Source of the DNA: Pteria penguin
Lineage: Eukaryota > Mollusca > Bivalvia > Pterioida > Pteriidae
Assembly: GCA_035048485.1 (NCBI GenBank)
Contig: CM068585.1
Coordinates: 52,392,410-52,456,409, forward strand
Direction of reading: 5' to 3'
DNA length: 64,000 nt
In this document: in pieces, positions 1 through 9,830 of the stretch
Position numbering within the stretch: position 1 is the first letter of the stretch
Layout of the letters: each line of letters begins with the position of its first letter
Notes under the pieces: generated by a model
The model's input: the letters and a program-made list of their open reading frames with translations, nothing else
Database searches by the model: none
Told to the model about the DNA's origin: nothing
Position numbers and translations under genes: made by a program

Positions 1-916
1 ACAGGTTGGGGCATAAATATAGTGGTCACTACAACTATAGCAGCCAAGGTTATTCCCACGGTCTGTAAAGTAGTTTTCAAAATAAGTATATACTGTTCAT
101 AGAAAATAAATGCCGGGGAATAAACAAACACATCCAAAGAGGATTGAGATGCTAGTGACCTCATACGGAGCATCATATTCCCTTCCTTAGTTGAATCTTT
201 AATATTGTTTGTGAAAATATAAAAACGTGATGCCAAAATGTTTGTTCTAGTATCTTCGAAGACAATATCTGTTTGAAACCGGGAGCCAATTCCTTCCAAA
301 AACAGCTCTAAATTTGTAATAAACAAAGATTCATTTGCATCTATGTAAAGAGGATTGGTTTTAAACTCTGCTAACCAGTTGATTTCAGTGTCAGGTATAA
401 TATCACAGTCCTTTTGAGATGTGCTTATCAGTTCTGTAATTTGCTTTTGGATGGTAGAAGATGTGTATTCCTGTTTAGACCGTAAGACGAAACTGATAGG
501 AATTTCCTCTCTGAAGTAGTCTGAATCCCAAGTACTAAATTTGGTATAATATGAATGAGCTGGTACCAACTTTTTCAGATCTAATCCTTGTCTGAGATTT
601 ACTACACCCCAGATAGACATCGCTAGATACCCTACAAACAAACCCAAAATCACTAACTTACACGGACGCGAAAGCACTAATGCTTTAATGACAATTTTAG
701 GGTATTTCTCCAATGGACCATCGTAGGAATCTCTATTGTTTGGTTTTGCACCGGAGCAACAGAAAACAGAGCAGGGATGAACATTTGTATCGTCTTTTGG
801 TTTTACTTTCATACAGGTAAGGAAATGTCTCTCATCTTCCACTCTCTTCTCGTTGATCACCATGCATGGGACAAATATGAAAATCTGATTCAAGTAGCAC
901 AGCATAACAGCTATTC
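1..916 (-). CDS. Patched-domain protein (PTCHD3-like), third visible coding exon, runs off left edge
   Basis: One open frame of about 305 codons runs on the minus strand from a splice acceptor (TTTATGTTTTAG, AG at 918-917) to the window edge. It starts in phase 1, which fits the donor of the exon at 5994-6224. The translation opens with the end of a membrane segment (IAVMLCYLNQIFIFVPCMV), then a cytoplasmic loop with Cys-rich HPCSVFCCSG. A strong membrane segment follows (KLVILGLFVGYLAMSIWGVV), then LRQGLDLKKLVP, the usual start of the second extracellular loop of Patched-related proteins. Near the edge, VYSPAFIFYEQYILILKTTL leads into another membrane segment. These are hallmarks of the PTCHD3/Patched-related RND family, membrane proteins thought to move lipids or sterols. 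The substrate of this member is unknown. No stop or frameshift is visible in this exon. The rest of the second half of the protein must lie to the left. Confidence 0.85.
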
Positions 917-2499
917 CTAAAACATAAAACAAATAATGAGTAACAATGTAAAAATCGCTAGTTATTTAATCAGGATATACTGAGCATTGATTTAAAACAA
1001 TATATAACAACATCGAGAAATATTTTTAACATGTAAATCAAAATCATATCAGTAGAATATGCATTTTGTTTTCTCCTCGGTTCTTAAATTTCATCTCATT
1101 TAGAGTAGAGGTAAATAAATTACGGCAATTAAAAAAGCTCAAATAATTAGAATATTAAACCATACCACGGCGGTACAGCGAAATGTTTATTTTGCTTTGT
1201 AATCGAGGCGTGCTTAGAAATAATTTTAAAAAAACCCATAAAAGCGATATGTTTATTGGTGTTGACTGTAATCACGTTTGTATTTAATCCAATGAAATGA
1301 GGTATTATAGGTTAATGCGTCCATTAACTGTAAACGGCTGGTCGCCGAAGCGAAAAAGATGGGCGACACGGACAGGGTCACTTTGAGAAGTCCATTAAAA
1401 AATAAAACTATAACGTCACCTTCTTTTCCAAATTAAACGGTCCACCATATTATTTTTACCTGTCATTGATTACATCGACATAAATGATAATCAATCGTGC
1501 ATCATAAAGTTCTCAAACAAGAAAACTCATAACCAAAACAATGCCTACAGAAGTAATTATTATTATCTAATTTGTGACACATTACCCCGTACATTTAATT
1601 ATATAGTGTTATTTATCAAATGTTTCATTTTATCATTCATAATACATAAATTTTAAGCACGGCGTGACCGCGTGAGTTTACACTGACTGTGAACGACTTA
1701 CATTCGAATTGATATTGTTATTTACATTCATTAAGCATTGGACGATTTCATACAGTTTATTCTATCACCTGTCAATTGTGCGGTTGAATTATCACGTAAT
1801 ATCATCTTAACCTGCTGTTTGACCCAGCAAAGATCACTTTTCATTTTGTGCCTTTAGCATTCTTCCAAGATATTAACTAGCGATCTTAATAGACTGGATA
1901 TTCATAGTAATGAAGTACAAGGACTTATTATCAGGATTCTTGTTTATAAAATATTGTGAAGGATTTTCATGAAAGAGATGTAAAGAAGAAGAATTGAAAT
2001 CAACCTATCTTTACGATATTTTGCAGGTGAAAGTATACTTCATACTTTTGACACTTATCGAATTGCCATAATAAATTCAGGATTTTAAATGATTAATATA
2101 GAAAAACCATAACTTTGTCGGAAAGAGGCGGGGATTAATCCTACGAAAACGATGTATATCGATATGATACTTTTTTTTATTGCGACTTGAAATTGATATA
2201 TGAAAAGTGTTTCTCATCTGTATTTTTCAAAATAACAGGCGATATGTCGATAATTGCTAAACGCATATATATTTGAATTAATAATTAGCAGACATACAAA
2301 AACCATGATTATCGATCACAGACATATAATTCTCCAGTATTACTTCCTTTTCAGCTAATAGTTTATATTTGGGCTCATTTAGCCTATTCAGTAAATAAGG
2401 TATGGCAATAGCGAGTTTATCAGACGTACGGATTAGCCTGCATTTAGTATGGAAATGTACTTATAATATCACTAGCCATATCATCTACTATATGTTTTA

Positions 2500-2715
2500 A
2501 GTCGGTGGGCTCAGTGGATGAGGTGACCGAAAGGTCCAGGGTTCGACTTCCGCCGTGGGTACATCGGTGACCTGTCTTGGCACGTAAAAGGTTCCCCACT
2601 TCTTCGGGAGGGTCCGTTACAGAGGTATAAATTTCTATGCAATGCATCAGGTAGATACCGTCACCATGTACGTGAAATAGTCGTGGAGTGACATGAAACA
2701 ATAATTAATCAATCA
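2500..2715 (+). mobile_element. tRNA-derived SINE
   Basis: A polymerase III box A-like word (GGCTCAGTGG, 2508-2517) is followed about 30 bases later by a box B-like word (GGGTTCGACTTCC, 2540-2552). This is the order and spacing of a tRNA-derived SINE head. A tRNA-unrelated body follows and the tail is AATAATTAATCAATCAA. Part of the body recurs inverted at about 8418-8480. The 85-codon open frame on the opposite strand is an artefact of the element. Confidence 0.7.
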
Positions 2716-3179
2716 ACCCACTATTTATTTTTAACAACAAAATATAACCAATCTATAAGCAACTGGAGGTTTGCTGAGGTAACCAACCCTTCACTGGTTA
2801 ACTTTTTGTAGTGGTGTGGTCGTGCTGGTGGTTAATCTTTTTATTCTCAAGTTTCAATTTATAAACACTAATTAAGGTTTATCGTCTTGCCAGATGAAAC
2901 AAGTGTAACTGGTCCTTCTTAACGTAGCATTCTGTATTCTGAAAGTATTAGTAGGACTTGCATCACACTACCATTCAGTCGTAATATAAAACAAATATTT
3001 GTAAAAAAAAAATGGCGATGGTGTTCCGATTGCCTATTAACCATAAGTCACTTAGGCAACCGAATAATTACTTTGCTTATGAAGAAAGCGCGTCAGATAT
3101 TAAAAAATTGTAAGGTAGCACCCATCCCCAGAAAATATGCCAACAAATTCAATACTTCTCTGCTGTAGCGTACTACATT

Positions 3180-3420
3180 TACATATATCTATCAAACTGG
3201 GTCAAAAAGGTGACACATGCTCTCTCCACAGTGAATGAAATCCTAATTTTATCATTGGTGTAGAATCCCGGGGGTGTGGTTTTACTGTACCGCAGAAACG
3301 CATGCAACTTTCTCAAAGTTATATCAAAGGGCCGGCCCACTATAACGGAGTTACGTAAAAAAATATCGTGTAGTGTATAAAGGTGAGATACGAGATCTGA
3401 ATGGGACATTATTTGGATAG
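3180..3420. repeat. Dispersed repeat, copy 1 (second copy near 13,085-13,260)
   Basis: About 170 bp aligns in the same orientation with 13,085-13,260. Shared words include ATCCTAA, CATTGGTGTA, GGGGTGTGGTTTTACTG, AACGCATGC and the sequence around TCAAAGG. The minus strand is open here (3179-3409) and again at 3529-3837, which could be remnants of an element protein. I do not recognise either peptide. Confidence 0.5.
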
Positions 3421-4689
3421 TAGGGGGAAACTGTAATTTATACTATTGTGAATATATGGGCCTACATCTAGCGAACATAAAATATCTGTAACTCCTATGG
3501 CCCTTCTTTGGGCAAATACCGAATGTCATTAACACGGACCATGCAAACAAATGCAAAGCGTATGAGTTTGGTGTATTTTGCCCGGTAACAGTGTGATTTT
3601 CAGCATAGGCATACTAAAAAGACTTTGTGTATATGCATATGAGGGATATCGCTTCCAAAATTCATAAAAGGTAAACTTTTTTGGTAAACCTTTGCATACG
3701 ACATTTAAACCCAGCACCCGAAAATAAGAATACAGTTCCGACTGGAGCTCTTTCGAAGAGAAAACCATAGATACGATGAGGCCCCTTAGTTTGAGAACAC
3801 CATGGCATTTAAAAAGGTTATATATACGTGTTCTCACCTTTCATCTGTTAACAGAATTGTAATATTTTCGTAAAGTTCTAGAGTTTCTGTTTGTGATAAT
3901 AACATTTATGCTCTTTATGATAAATATGATACTTTTCGTAGATTAATATCAAATTTAAAGTTTTTTGGAGATATTTTACTTTTTTTTTCATTTTTTCCTT
4001 TTTCTTTTCTTTTTTTTTCTATTTATAATCAATATTATAATCAATGTCTTTTATGTTCTTTGTAAAGAATGTGATATACATAGTAGATGAATGTCAAATG
4101 TAAAAGTTTGTGATTTTCATCTCTGATTTCAGTGAAACTGGTATTTTTTTTTTTTTTTTTTTGCTTCTATAGAGCTTGTCGTTTTGTCATACAATCGAAA
4201 TTTCTTCGAATATCCTAATAAGTAACCATTTTGAGAAAGTTTTCTTAAATATGAATTATTGTATAAGGTTATATGTATATTTGGACATCTGGACTTGGTC
4301 ATCTCATCAAAATATAAAAAGAACATTCTTTGTCAAGTTTAAGAGTTTATATTCGAGATAATAAGACTTATAATCAATGTTTTTTTTTTTTTTTATCTTT
4401 TTGCATACTACCTGTAGTGCATAGGGTAGACTAATATAAAAATTATATATTTTATGCATAATATATTAAGGTATACACCCATCGTGCATTGCATTTATTG
4501 AAAAAGGTATCAAAATGCGATATTGTCCATTTTCCAATCCTCATACCTTGTAGAGTACTTGGGATAAACTCGTGAAATTCTAAGAGTTTGTTAACTATGA
4601 CTTTATCATTTCTTTTGTCTTTGATATATGGTAATACAAATGAATTATCTGTAATTATCTAAAGTGTGTCTCATGTATTTTATATGCGC

Positions 4690-5030
4690 GTCTTTGACAG
4701 GAGGTTTTATGGTATGGTTTTGTCTGTCTCTCTGTCCGGTTGCTGTAGGCAGGATACAGATCAGACCGTGGAGGCTAACCCTGTCAAATTGGAACCTTTA
4801 CTCATTATGCTAAGACAAAGACCCATACGATCGTAGTACTTCTTGGCAGGAAACCCTTGTGGGCAGGATACAGATCAAACCGTTAGACCTAGGACTGTAA
4901 AACTTGGTAGACTTACTCCTCATGCCAAGACAAAGACGCGTATTGTTTTCCAAGGTCAAAGGTCAAGGTCGTAGTGCTACTTGATATGAAGATCTTGTTA
5001 CACATTGGACCAAAAAAAAAAAATCACAGA
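4690..5030. repeat. Dispersed repeat with internal units of about 115 bp
   Basis: Two tandem diverged units begin at about 4745 and 4859. They share GGCAGGATACAGATCA, ACCGT, the TTACTC(C/A)TCAT segment and GCTAAGACAAAGAC or GCCAAGACAAAGAC. The following 200 bp carries CAAGGTCAAAGGTCAAGGTC-type words, common in repeats of this region. Confidence 0.5.
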
Positions 5031-5993
5031 ATTGATGCCCAGGACCCATTGTGTGTCATAACCTGACTCAGTGGTATCTGCAAGGTAAAGGTGACCAGGC
5101 ATATCATATGACAATCTTGGTTTCGGCCATAAATCATTACCCCTAATATGCATTGGAATATTAATTTACAGAATTGTTGCCCAGGACCTTTAAACCAAGG
5201 TCATATCTGCAAGGACAAATTCACGATACATAGGATTGGTAATCTTAAGTAAATCCGAAACTTTTACCCATTGCACGGAATTGAGTTAGTATTTCAAAGA
5301 ATTGTTGGTGTAATGGACCTTTTTAATCCGGATTTTTGTAACCGGTTTCGTCTAGCGTATTGTTGTTACCTACATACCTGGGCGCAGCCATACTTGATTT
5401 GCAGCGAAACAGCAGCTCTGTAGCTAGATCTATTATTCGATTCAACGACGATGCCAGCAAACACACTATGGTAACTATGGTGCAAACATGTTGATTTAAA
5501 TCCTTGTATATAGAATTATCCTTTCTCATTGTTCTGATGTTGATTCAGGTGTTTCATTCTATTTTTAAATTCGTAAGCAATGATGTAATGATTTGTGTAT
5601 TGGGTAGTGTAAGTGTACAAGCATTTGGTAATTTTGTCGTAGGGTAATTTCATTTAAATTGGAGTAATGATATTATAATTCTAAAGCAAGAGTACTTCAT
5701 TATAAATTAATTTAATAAATACAAAAAACTTTATGTGTGTAATGTTTTTTTCAGTTAATCTTTTCTACTTATATGGAATCAACGAAGATGTAATAAATGA
5801 AAGTAGAAACGAATAATTACACGAGGTGGTATTATTTCCCAAACAACGAAGCTACAGTTGGTAAAGGGGGAATGTTTCAATACTTTCAAATTCTACCCCT
5901 TCAAACTAAGCGACGGGTGCATTATGCCACGCTAGACATTGCTCTTGTTAAGGAAAACCCTCACTACTTTTGTAATTTTTATTGTATACCTAC

Positions 5994-6224
5994 CTGTGGT
6001 AATGCAGAAATTTCGTACACTGAGAAACGGCGAGCTACCGCCTATGGCAAATGCAAGGAAGTCCGTTAGTGACGTAATAGTTATTGCAATCCCACTGCTT
6101 TTCAGTGCAAATACTACTCTTTCCTGTACTGCTGTTAGTTGTTGTGATCTTTTTGATTCTGAATGTTTGGTATATGCATCAGCCATTCCCGACATTAATA
6201 CGAATGTATCATCCAATCCTTTAC
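5994..6224 (-). CDS. Patched-domain protein (PTCHD3-like), second visible coding exon, sterol-sensing region
   Basis: This is a 231-bp exon between an acceptor (TTTATACAG, AG at 6226-6225) and a donor (GTAGGT from 5993), phase 1 on both sides. The translation begins GKGLDDTFVLMSGMADAY. That matches the GVDD membrane-segment-4 motif of Patched and other RND-type proteins, in which the paired Asp residues are thought to carry protons or cations. It continues through ERVVFALKSSGIAITITSLT to FLAFAIGGSSPFLSVRNFC, the typical fifth and sixth segments of the sterol-sensing domain. The first Gly is split across the upstream junction (..LIIG at 6456). The plus-strand open frames over this exon (5797-6377) are shadows. 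A donor four bases downstream would break the frame with the next exon, so I chose the first GT. Confidence 0.85.
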
Positions 6225-6455
6225 CTGTATAAAATTTGTAGACTTAAAAATAACTTATCACTAGATAAAGACGTTACTATTATTGTTGTTCTTTTACATT
6301 TTCTTTTCTTTCTTGCTATTATTATTACTATTATTATTGATACTGCTGTTGCTGTTGCCTTTGTTGTTGTTATTTAAATAATTAATAATCATGTTGATAA
6401 TGATAATCATCATAATAATATCGTTATCATTAAAAGCAGTATTTGAGCCGTTTAC
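6225..6455 (-). other. Short intron of the Patched-like gene
   Basis: This 231-bp intron has a GT donor at 6455-6454 and an AG acceptor at 6226-6225. The interior is low complexity, with ATT/TTG and ATA/ATC trinucleotide runs at about 6280-6430. Confidence 0.75.
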
Positions 6456-7446
6456 CTATTATAAGGAATGGCAACACGCCAACAAGTGGTACAAGATTTA
6501 ATCCTATTAAACTAATGAATCCTAAAGCTGCACCAATTGCTAATACTGTCGATAGAACACCTGCCAGACTTAACATTGGGCGCCAAGCAACGAAGTTCAT
6601 ATTGCATCCGATACTTGCAAAGGCTGCGTATGTTATCATCAAGGCAAATGTTATAGAAAAAAACATAATGTCGGCTGTTACACTTGCATTTAGTTCAGTA
6701 TTTCTTGAATTGGAATGGACAAATGCAATTTCTAAATGAGTTAATGTGATTTCTAACATACGTTTTTCGAAAACGGTCTCCCAGTTTTTGGAAAGAGATC
6801 GCATTTCGGCACTATCGTCACGCAAATTGTAACGTAATTTTACAAAATGTGCAAATTCTCATTTTGAATTGCTTTCTTTAATTTCTCCAAACATTCCAGA
6901 CAAACGTGTTCCATCAAAATTTGGATAGGATATATTACTTAGATTATTTTGAAATCTGGTTTGAAATATGAAATCCCCGCCTACGACGCATCCTATCGAG
7001 TTGAGTACAGCACAAATATCAGTAAACCTTATGTTTTTCCACCGCCATCTACGATTGAAAAATTTCGAATTGTAGTGTCCAAGTTTTTAATCCATGAAAT
7101 AATAGTTTCATTCAGTAAGTTATTTTTATTTCTCGTACGCACAATAACCTCTCCATAAAGTCCAACATCACTTTGAGCATATGGATTAAAATATTTATTA
7201 TTTCTGTTAGGGAAAAGACTTTTAAGTTCCGTGCGATCCTTTTGTGCTTGATTATTTTGAGGCGTGTACAATTTCTCAAGGTCAGTCACAGTCTCGATCC
7301 TAAATAATCCGAAAATTAAACCAATGTTAAAAACTATACATATCATCATTACGATCCATGGTGTTTTTGTGTCCCTTGCCACGAATTGTCCATAGCGACT
7401 AAATACTCTGGTAATAGCATTTTCGTAAGTTGCGTGACAACCCATA
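6456..7446 (-). pseudogene. Patched-domain protein (PTCHD3-like), first coding exon, with a frameshift and an in-frame stop
   Basis: The exon follows an acceptor (TTTATTTATTGCAG, AG at 7448-7447), and the start ATG at 7445 comes one base after it, so an upstream non-coding exon is likely. The protein starts MGCHATYENAITRVFSRYGQ, then a membrane segment and VTDLEKLYTPQNNQAQKDR, the classic N-terminus of Patched-related proteins. The first extracellular loop follows, then membrane segments 2-4 and VLPFLIIG before donor GTAAAC (from 6455). There are two lesions. In the A5 run at 7038-7034 one base is missing: the frame ends at TAA 7031-7029, while the next frame carries on with IRFTDICAVLNSIGC. 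A TGA then sits at 6861-6859 between ESNSK and EFAHFVKLRYNL. Everything else is conserved. It is either a recent pseudogene or uncorrected assembly errors; the homopolymer makes error plausible for the first lesion only. Confidence 0.8.
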
Positions 7447-8170
7447 CTGCAATAAATAAAAGTTGAACAATTTATTGCTACAAATGACAAAGAATAAAGT
7501 ATATATATATATATATATTTTTTTTTTCTTGTTTTTTATCATTCAATGCTATACCATCTAATATATTTTCAACTTTATTTTGTTTTAGATTTATTAAAAT
7601 AATTAATAAAATTACTCTATCGATAGAATCAGAGATTCACCGGATGACATATTACAGCTAGAATGATCGGATCCACAGTATAATAATATTTTACATACAG
7701 GGAGAATGCAAAACCTAGTAATGTGACTCGAATTCGCAGTAACATCGATATTTACAAATCTTCTGCATGTGGTTTCTAAATGTTAAAATATTATTATTAA
7801 CATGGAATCTTTTGCATGTTTTTTATAGATTCGAATATATTATTTATGATAAAACTAAGGAGTATATCCCTCTTGCGTTAATCTGTTCTTTGGTAATTAG
7901 ATTGCTATACAAATATTTAAAGTTTTAATTTTGATATTGGTCATGAGCAGCAGTGAAGAGATATATGTGTCAAAATGGTTATACGGTGAACTAAATTGAC
8001 TTAAGTGTGTATGATTTTCTATGCATATAAACCATAATTTCAGTATATTGGATCACTTAAGGCAAACAGACACAATACACAGACAATAACGGAATATTAC
8101 TACATGTGTATGGAAAGTTAACAATGGAAGAATTGAAATCATTTTGCGAATTTATAATGTTACTGTATTG
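7447..8170. other. Upstream flank of the Patched-like gene, no gene seen
   Basis: AT-rich sequence. It should contain the promoter and any 5' non-coding exon of the Patched-like gene, but I see no convincing promoter. At about 7942-7993 lies a weak copy of the motif found at reverse transcriptase element ends elsewhere (AGCAGTGAAGAGATATA). Confidence 0.4.
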
Positions 8171-8173
8171 AAT

Positions 8174-8281
<108 letters not shown>

Positions 8282-8414
8282 TCTGTCCCAACTTCACTAA
8301 ATGATGACAGCCAGAGAGAAGTTGTTATCCTAGATTCACATTTTCATGGCCTTGGAATCAAATGTGTGGGGGCATATGTTTTTGGCAGGTATGTTCTTGG
8401 CATAAAAAACCCCC

Positions 8415-8482
8415 AAAATTGACAGCATCTGCCTGTTGCACTGCATAGAAATTTATACCCATGCAAAGAACCTACCCGAATT
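8415..8482 (-). mobile_element. Truncated SINE fragment
   Basis: The reverse complement contains GGTATAAATTTCTATGCA followed by GTGCAACAGGCAGAT. This matches the body of the SINE at 2620-2660 with a few changes. Box A and box B are absent, so only the body remains. Confidence 0.5.
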
Positions 8483-8500
8483 CTCATATGCTTTTCATAA

Positions 8501-8863
8501 TGTTATGAGGGTCATTTATTATTATTATTATTATTTTGTTTATATTAATGAATGCTCTATTAAAAAAAAATACAAAGTTCTGTTATTGTATGTTATATAA
8601 CTCGTTTACTTCGATAATGATTTGTGAATTTTCTTGCAAGTTCTTAATAAATTAGATGTTTCTATACTGGAAATTATTTAATAATGAAAGAAAAAAGAGG
8701 AATTACTGGCTCAGTTATGTGGCAGAAGTCACCATAGAGCTATACAATACCTGAATATAAATAATATACTAGAACATATATCACATTACAAAAATATTTG
8801 ATTGTAGTGCAATTACTAGAAAAGAAACTAGAAATATCTAGAAACTATAAAATGTATTAAAGA
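8501..8863 (+). mobile_element. LTR fragment, interrupted by another insertion
   Basis: It begins TGTTATGAGGGTCAT and is collinear with the reverse complement of the solo LTR at 37,710-38,255. Shared stretches include AATGATTTGTGAATTTTC, CTAGATGTTTCTATA-like and AGAAACTAGAAATAT. A foreign segment (about 8684-8815) interrupts it, and it stops before the LTR's TATA box region, where a different repeat begins (8865). Confidence 0.7.
8684..8760 (+). repeat. Mobile-looking segment shared with 62,131-62,212
   Basis: About 70 bp is almost identical to 62,131-62,205 in the same orientation, including TTACTGGCTCAGTTATGTGG and CAGAAGTCACCAT. It lies inside the LTR fragment and is absent from the intact LTR at 38 kb, so it arrived as an insertion or as part of a longer element. 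Confidence 0.55.
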
Positions 8864-8864
8864 T

Positions 8865-8920
8865 TCGAAGAAGTCCTCCAAAGGGAAGTCCGGTACATAA
8901 AAAAGTAAAGGAACACAAAC
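8865..8920 (+). repeat. Dispersed repeat shared with 35,032-35,090
   Basis: AAGATTCGAAG followed by TCCTCCAAA(G/A)GGAAGTCCGG, then TACATAAAA and AACACAAACACT-like words, is nearly identical at both places. It starts where the LTR fragment is cut off. Confidence 0.6.
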
Positions 8921-8974
8921 ACTCTGTAACACTCCTCGCCTCGCAGTGAAACTCAATTTCTGACATGGTGTTCG

Positions 8975-9245
8975 CCGATACCCTGTCAGTTTTTGTAAAA
9001 CACTCGCATGGTAACCCCATTCTAATGCATTTGACAAAATAATTACAACTAGAAGCACAGAGTTATGGTTTTCTAAGCCAATTCGCTAATCACAGTCATA
9101 TCAAAAACTGCAGGGTATCGTAACTTAACAAATCAGAAACTGCAGGGTATCGTGAATACCCTTGCAGTTTTTAAATCGGACAGCCAATGAGATCGCGTGT
9201 TACAAACAAAGTGCATTAGAATACGCAATATGCCTCTGTATGTGG
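8975..9245. repeat. Inverted and direct repeats around a GGGTATC core
   Basis: CTGCAGGGTATCGT occurs directly at about 9109 and 9144. The second copy is followed at once by its inverse (ATACCCTTGCAGTTTTT), so about 9141-9173 can fold into a hairpin. A third, inverted version lies at about 8981-8998. Possibly abutting ends of small DNA transposons. Confidence 0.5.
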
Positions 9246-9504
9246 AGCCAACTCTCCTACCTTTCTGCGCTCGACAAAATTGAGAAAGCAAATAGCGACA
9301 CTGTCACAGATACTGAACTTCAAGGATAATGAGCTAGACGTACTGGCAAATTACCTGGGACCTGACATCATGGTCAGTCATGAATATTACTGACTGCCTA
9401 AAACACCTTGCAGGTTGCAAAAGTTGCCAAACCTCTACAGTTCATGGAAAAGGGACACATTTCAGACTTAGCTGGCACATTAAATTGAGGTTTATCCAAA
9501 ATGA
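9215..9504 (+). pseudogene. Fragment resembling the C-terminal part of a tyrosine-recombinase-like protein
   Basis: One frame reads ..FLRSTKLRKQIATLSQILN, then KDNELDVLANYLGPDI and a TGA just after HEYY. A second frame then reads TLQVAKVAKPLQFMEKG. Together they resemble the end of a protein common in invertebrate genomes, with STKLRKHIAT, an NELDxLAxFLGHDI-like stretch, an FYRLP box and a QxAKxSKLL tail. That layout recalls the Arg..His..Tyr end of tyrosine recombinases. The usual GH is GP here. A stop and a frameshift break it. A donor-like AAG|GTGAGTAAA closes it at about 9506. The family is recalled by eye, so the name is tentative, but a broken protein-coding origin is fairly clear. Confidence 0.45.
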
Positions 9505-9534
9505 AGGTGAGTAAAATCATCAACACCAGATGTT

Positions 9535-9830
9535 TTTATAATGAAATTTGGGGGCATCTATTTTTTGCTCTGTATGTGTGTCTGCAGTAAAGAACTACAT
9601 CCTTCGCTGTAACTTTTGAACCATGCGAGAGAGAGAATTCATATTTAGCATGATGAAGCTCTGTCAAATGACATAAGGTAGAGGACCTTCTGACCTTTAG
9701 CTTTATGTTAAAATAGCTTTTCTGGACCATGTTGAAAATGGGCATTCATTTTCCACCAACTCATTTTGTTTTATGCAGCCTTAATAAGTGTATATCAAAT
9801 ATGATATGCACAATTACATGACACTATCAG
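9535..9830. repeat. Dispersed repeat of the GGGGGCATCTA type
   Basis: Opens with ATTTGGGGGCATCTA followed by TTTTTGCTCTGTATG, the same lead as the repeat at 13,740 (TTCGGAGGCATCTAGTTTTTG then GCCTGTCTGTG). The 69-codon minus open frame here is part of the repeat. Confidence 0.45.

Larger units (their letters stand above)
917..5993 (-). other. Large intron of the Patched-like gene, filled with repeats
   Basis: A gap of about 5.1 kb between two exons in matching phase. It holds a tRNA-derived SINE (2500-2715), a repeat shared with 13 kb (3180-3360), poly-T tracts (3980-4020, 4143-4163, 4381-4394) and a tandem-unit repeat (about 4690-5030). An open frame at 5323-5529 (minus, 68 codons) resembles no family I know. 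917-2490 looks like unique AT-rich intron sequence. Confidence 0.7.

Noticed and set aside
2444..2701. 85-codon minus frame
   Set aside because: It is the opposite strand of a SINE with polymerase III boxes; the peptide has no family features.
3179..3837. Two minus frames that could be a transposon protein
   Set aside because: The first lies in a repeat with a broken second copy at 13.1 kb. I recognise neither peptide, so no product is claimed.
5797..6377. Several overlapping plus frames
   Set aside because: They lie opposite the Patched-like exon and short intron, whose motifs and splice sites are convincing.
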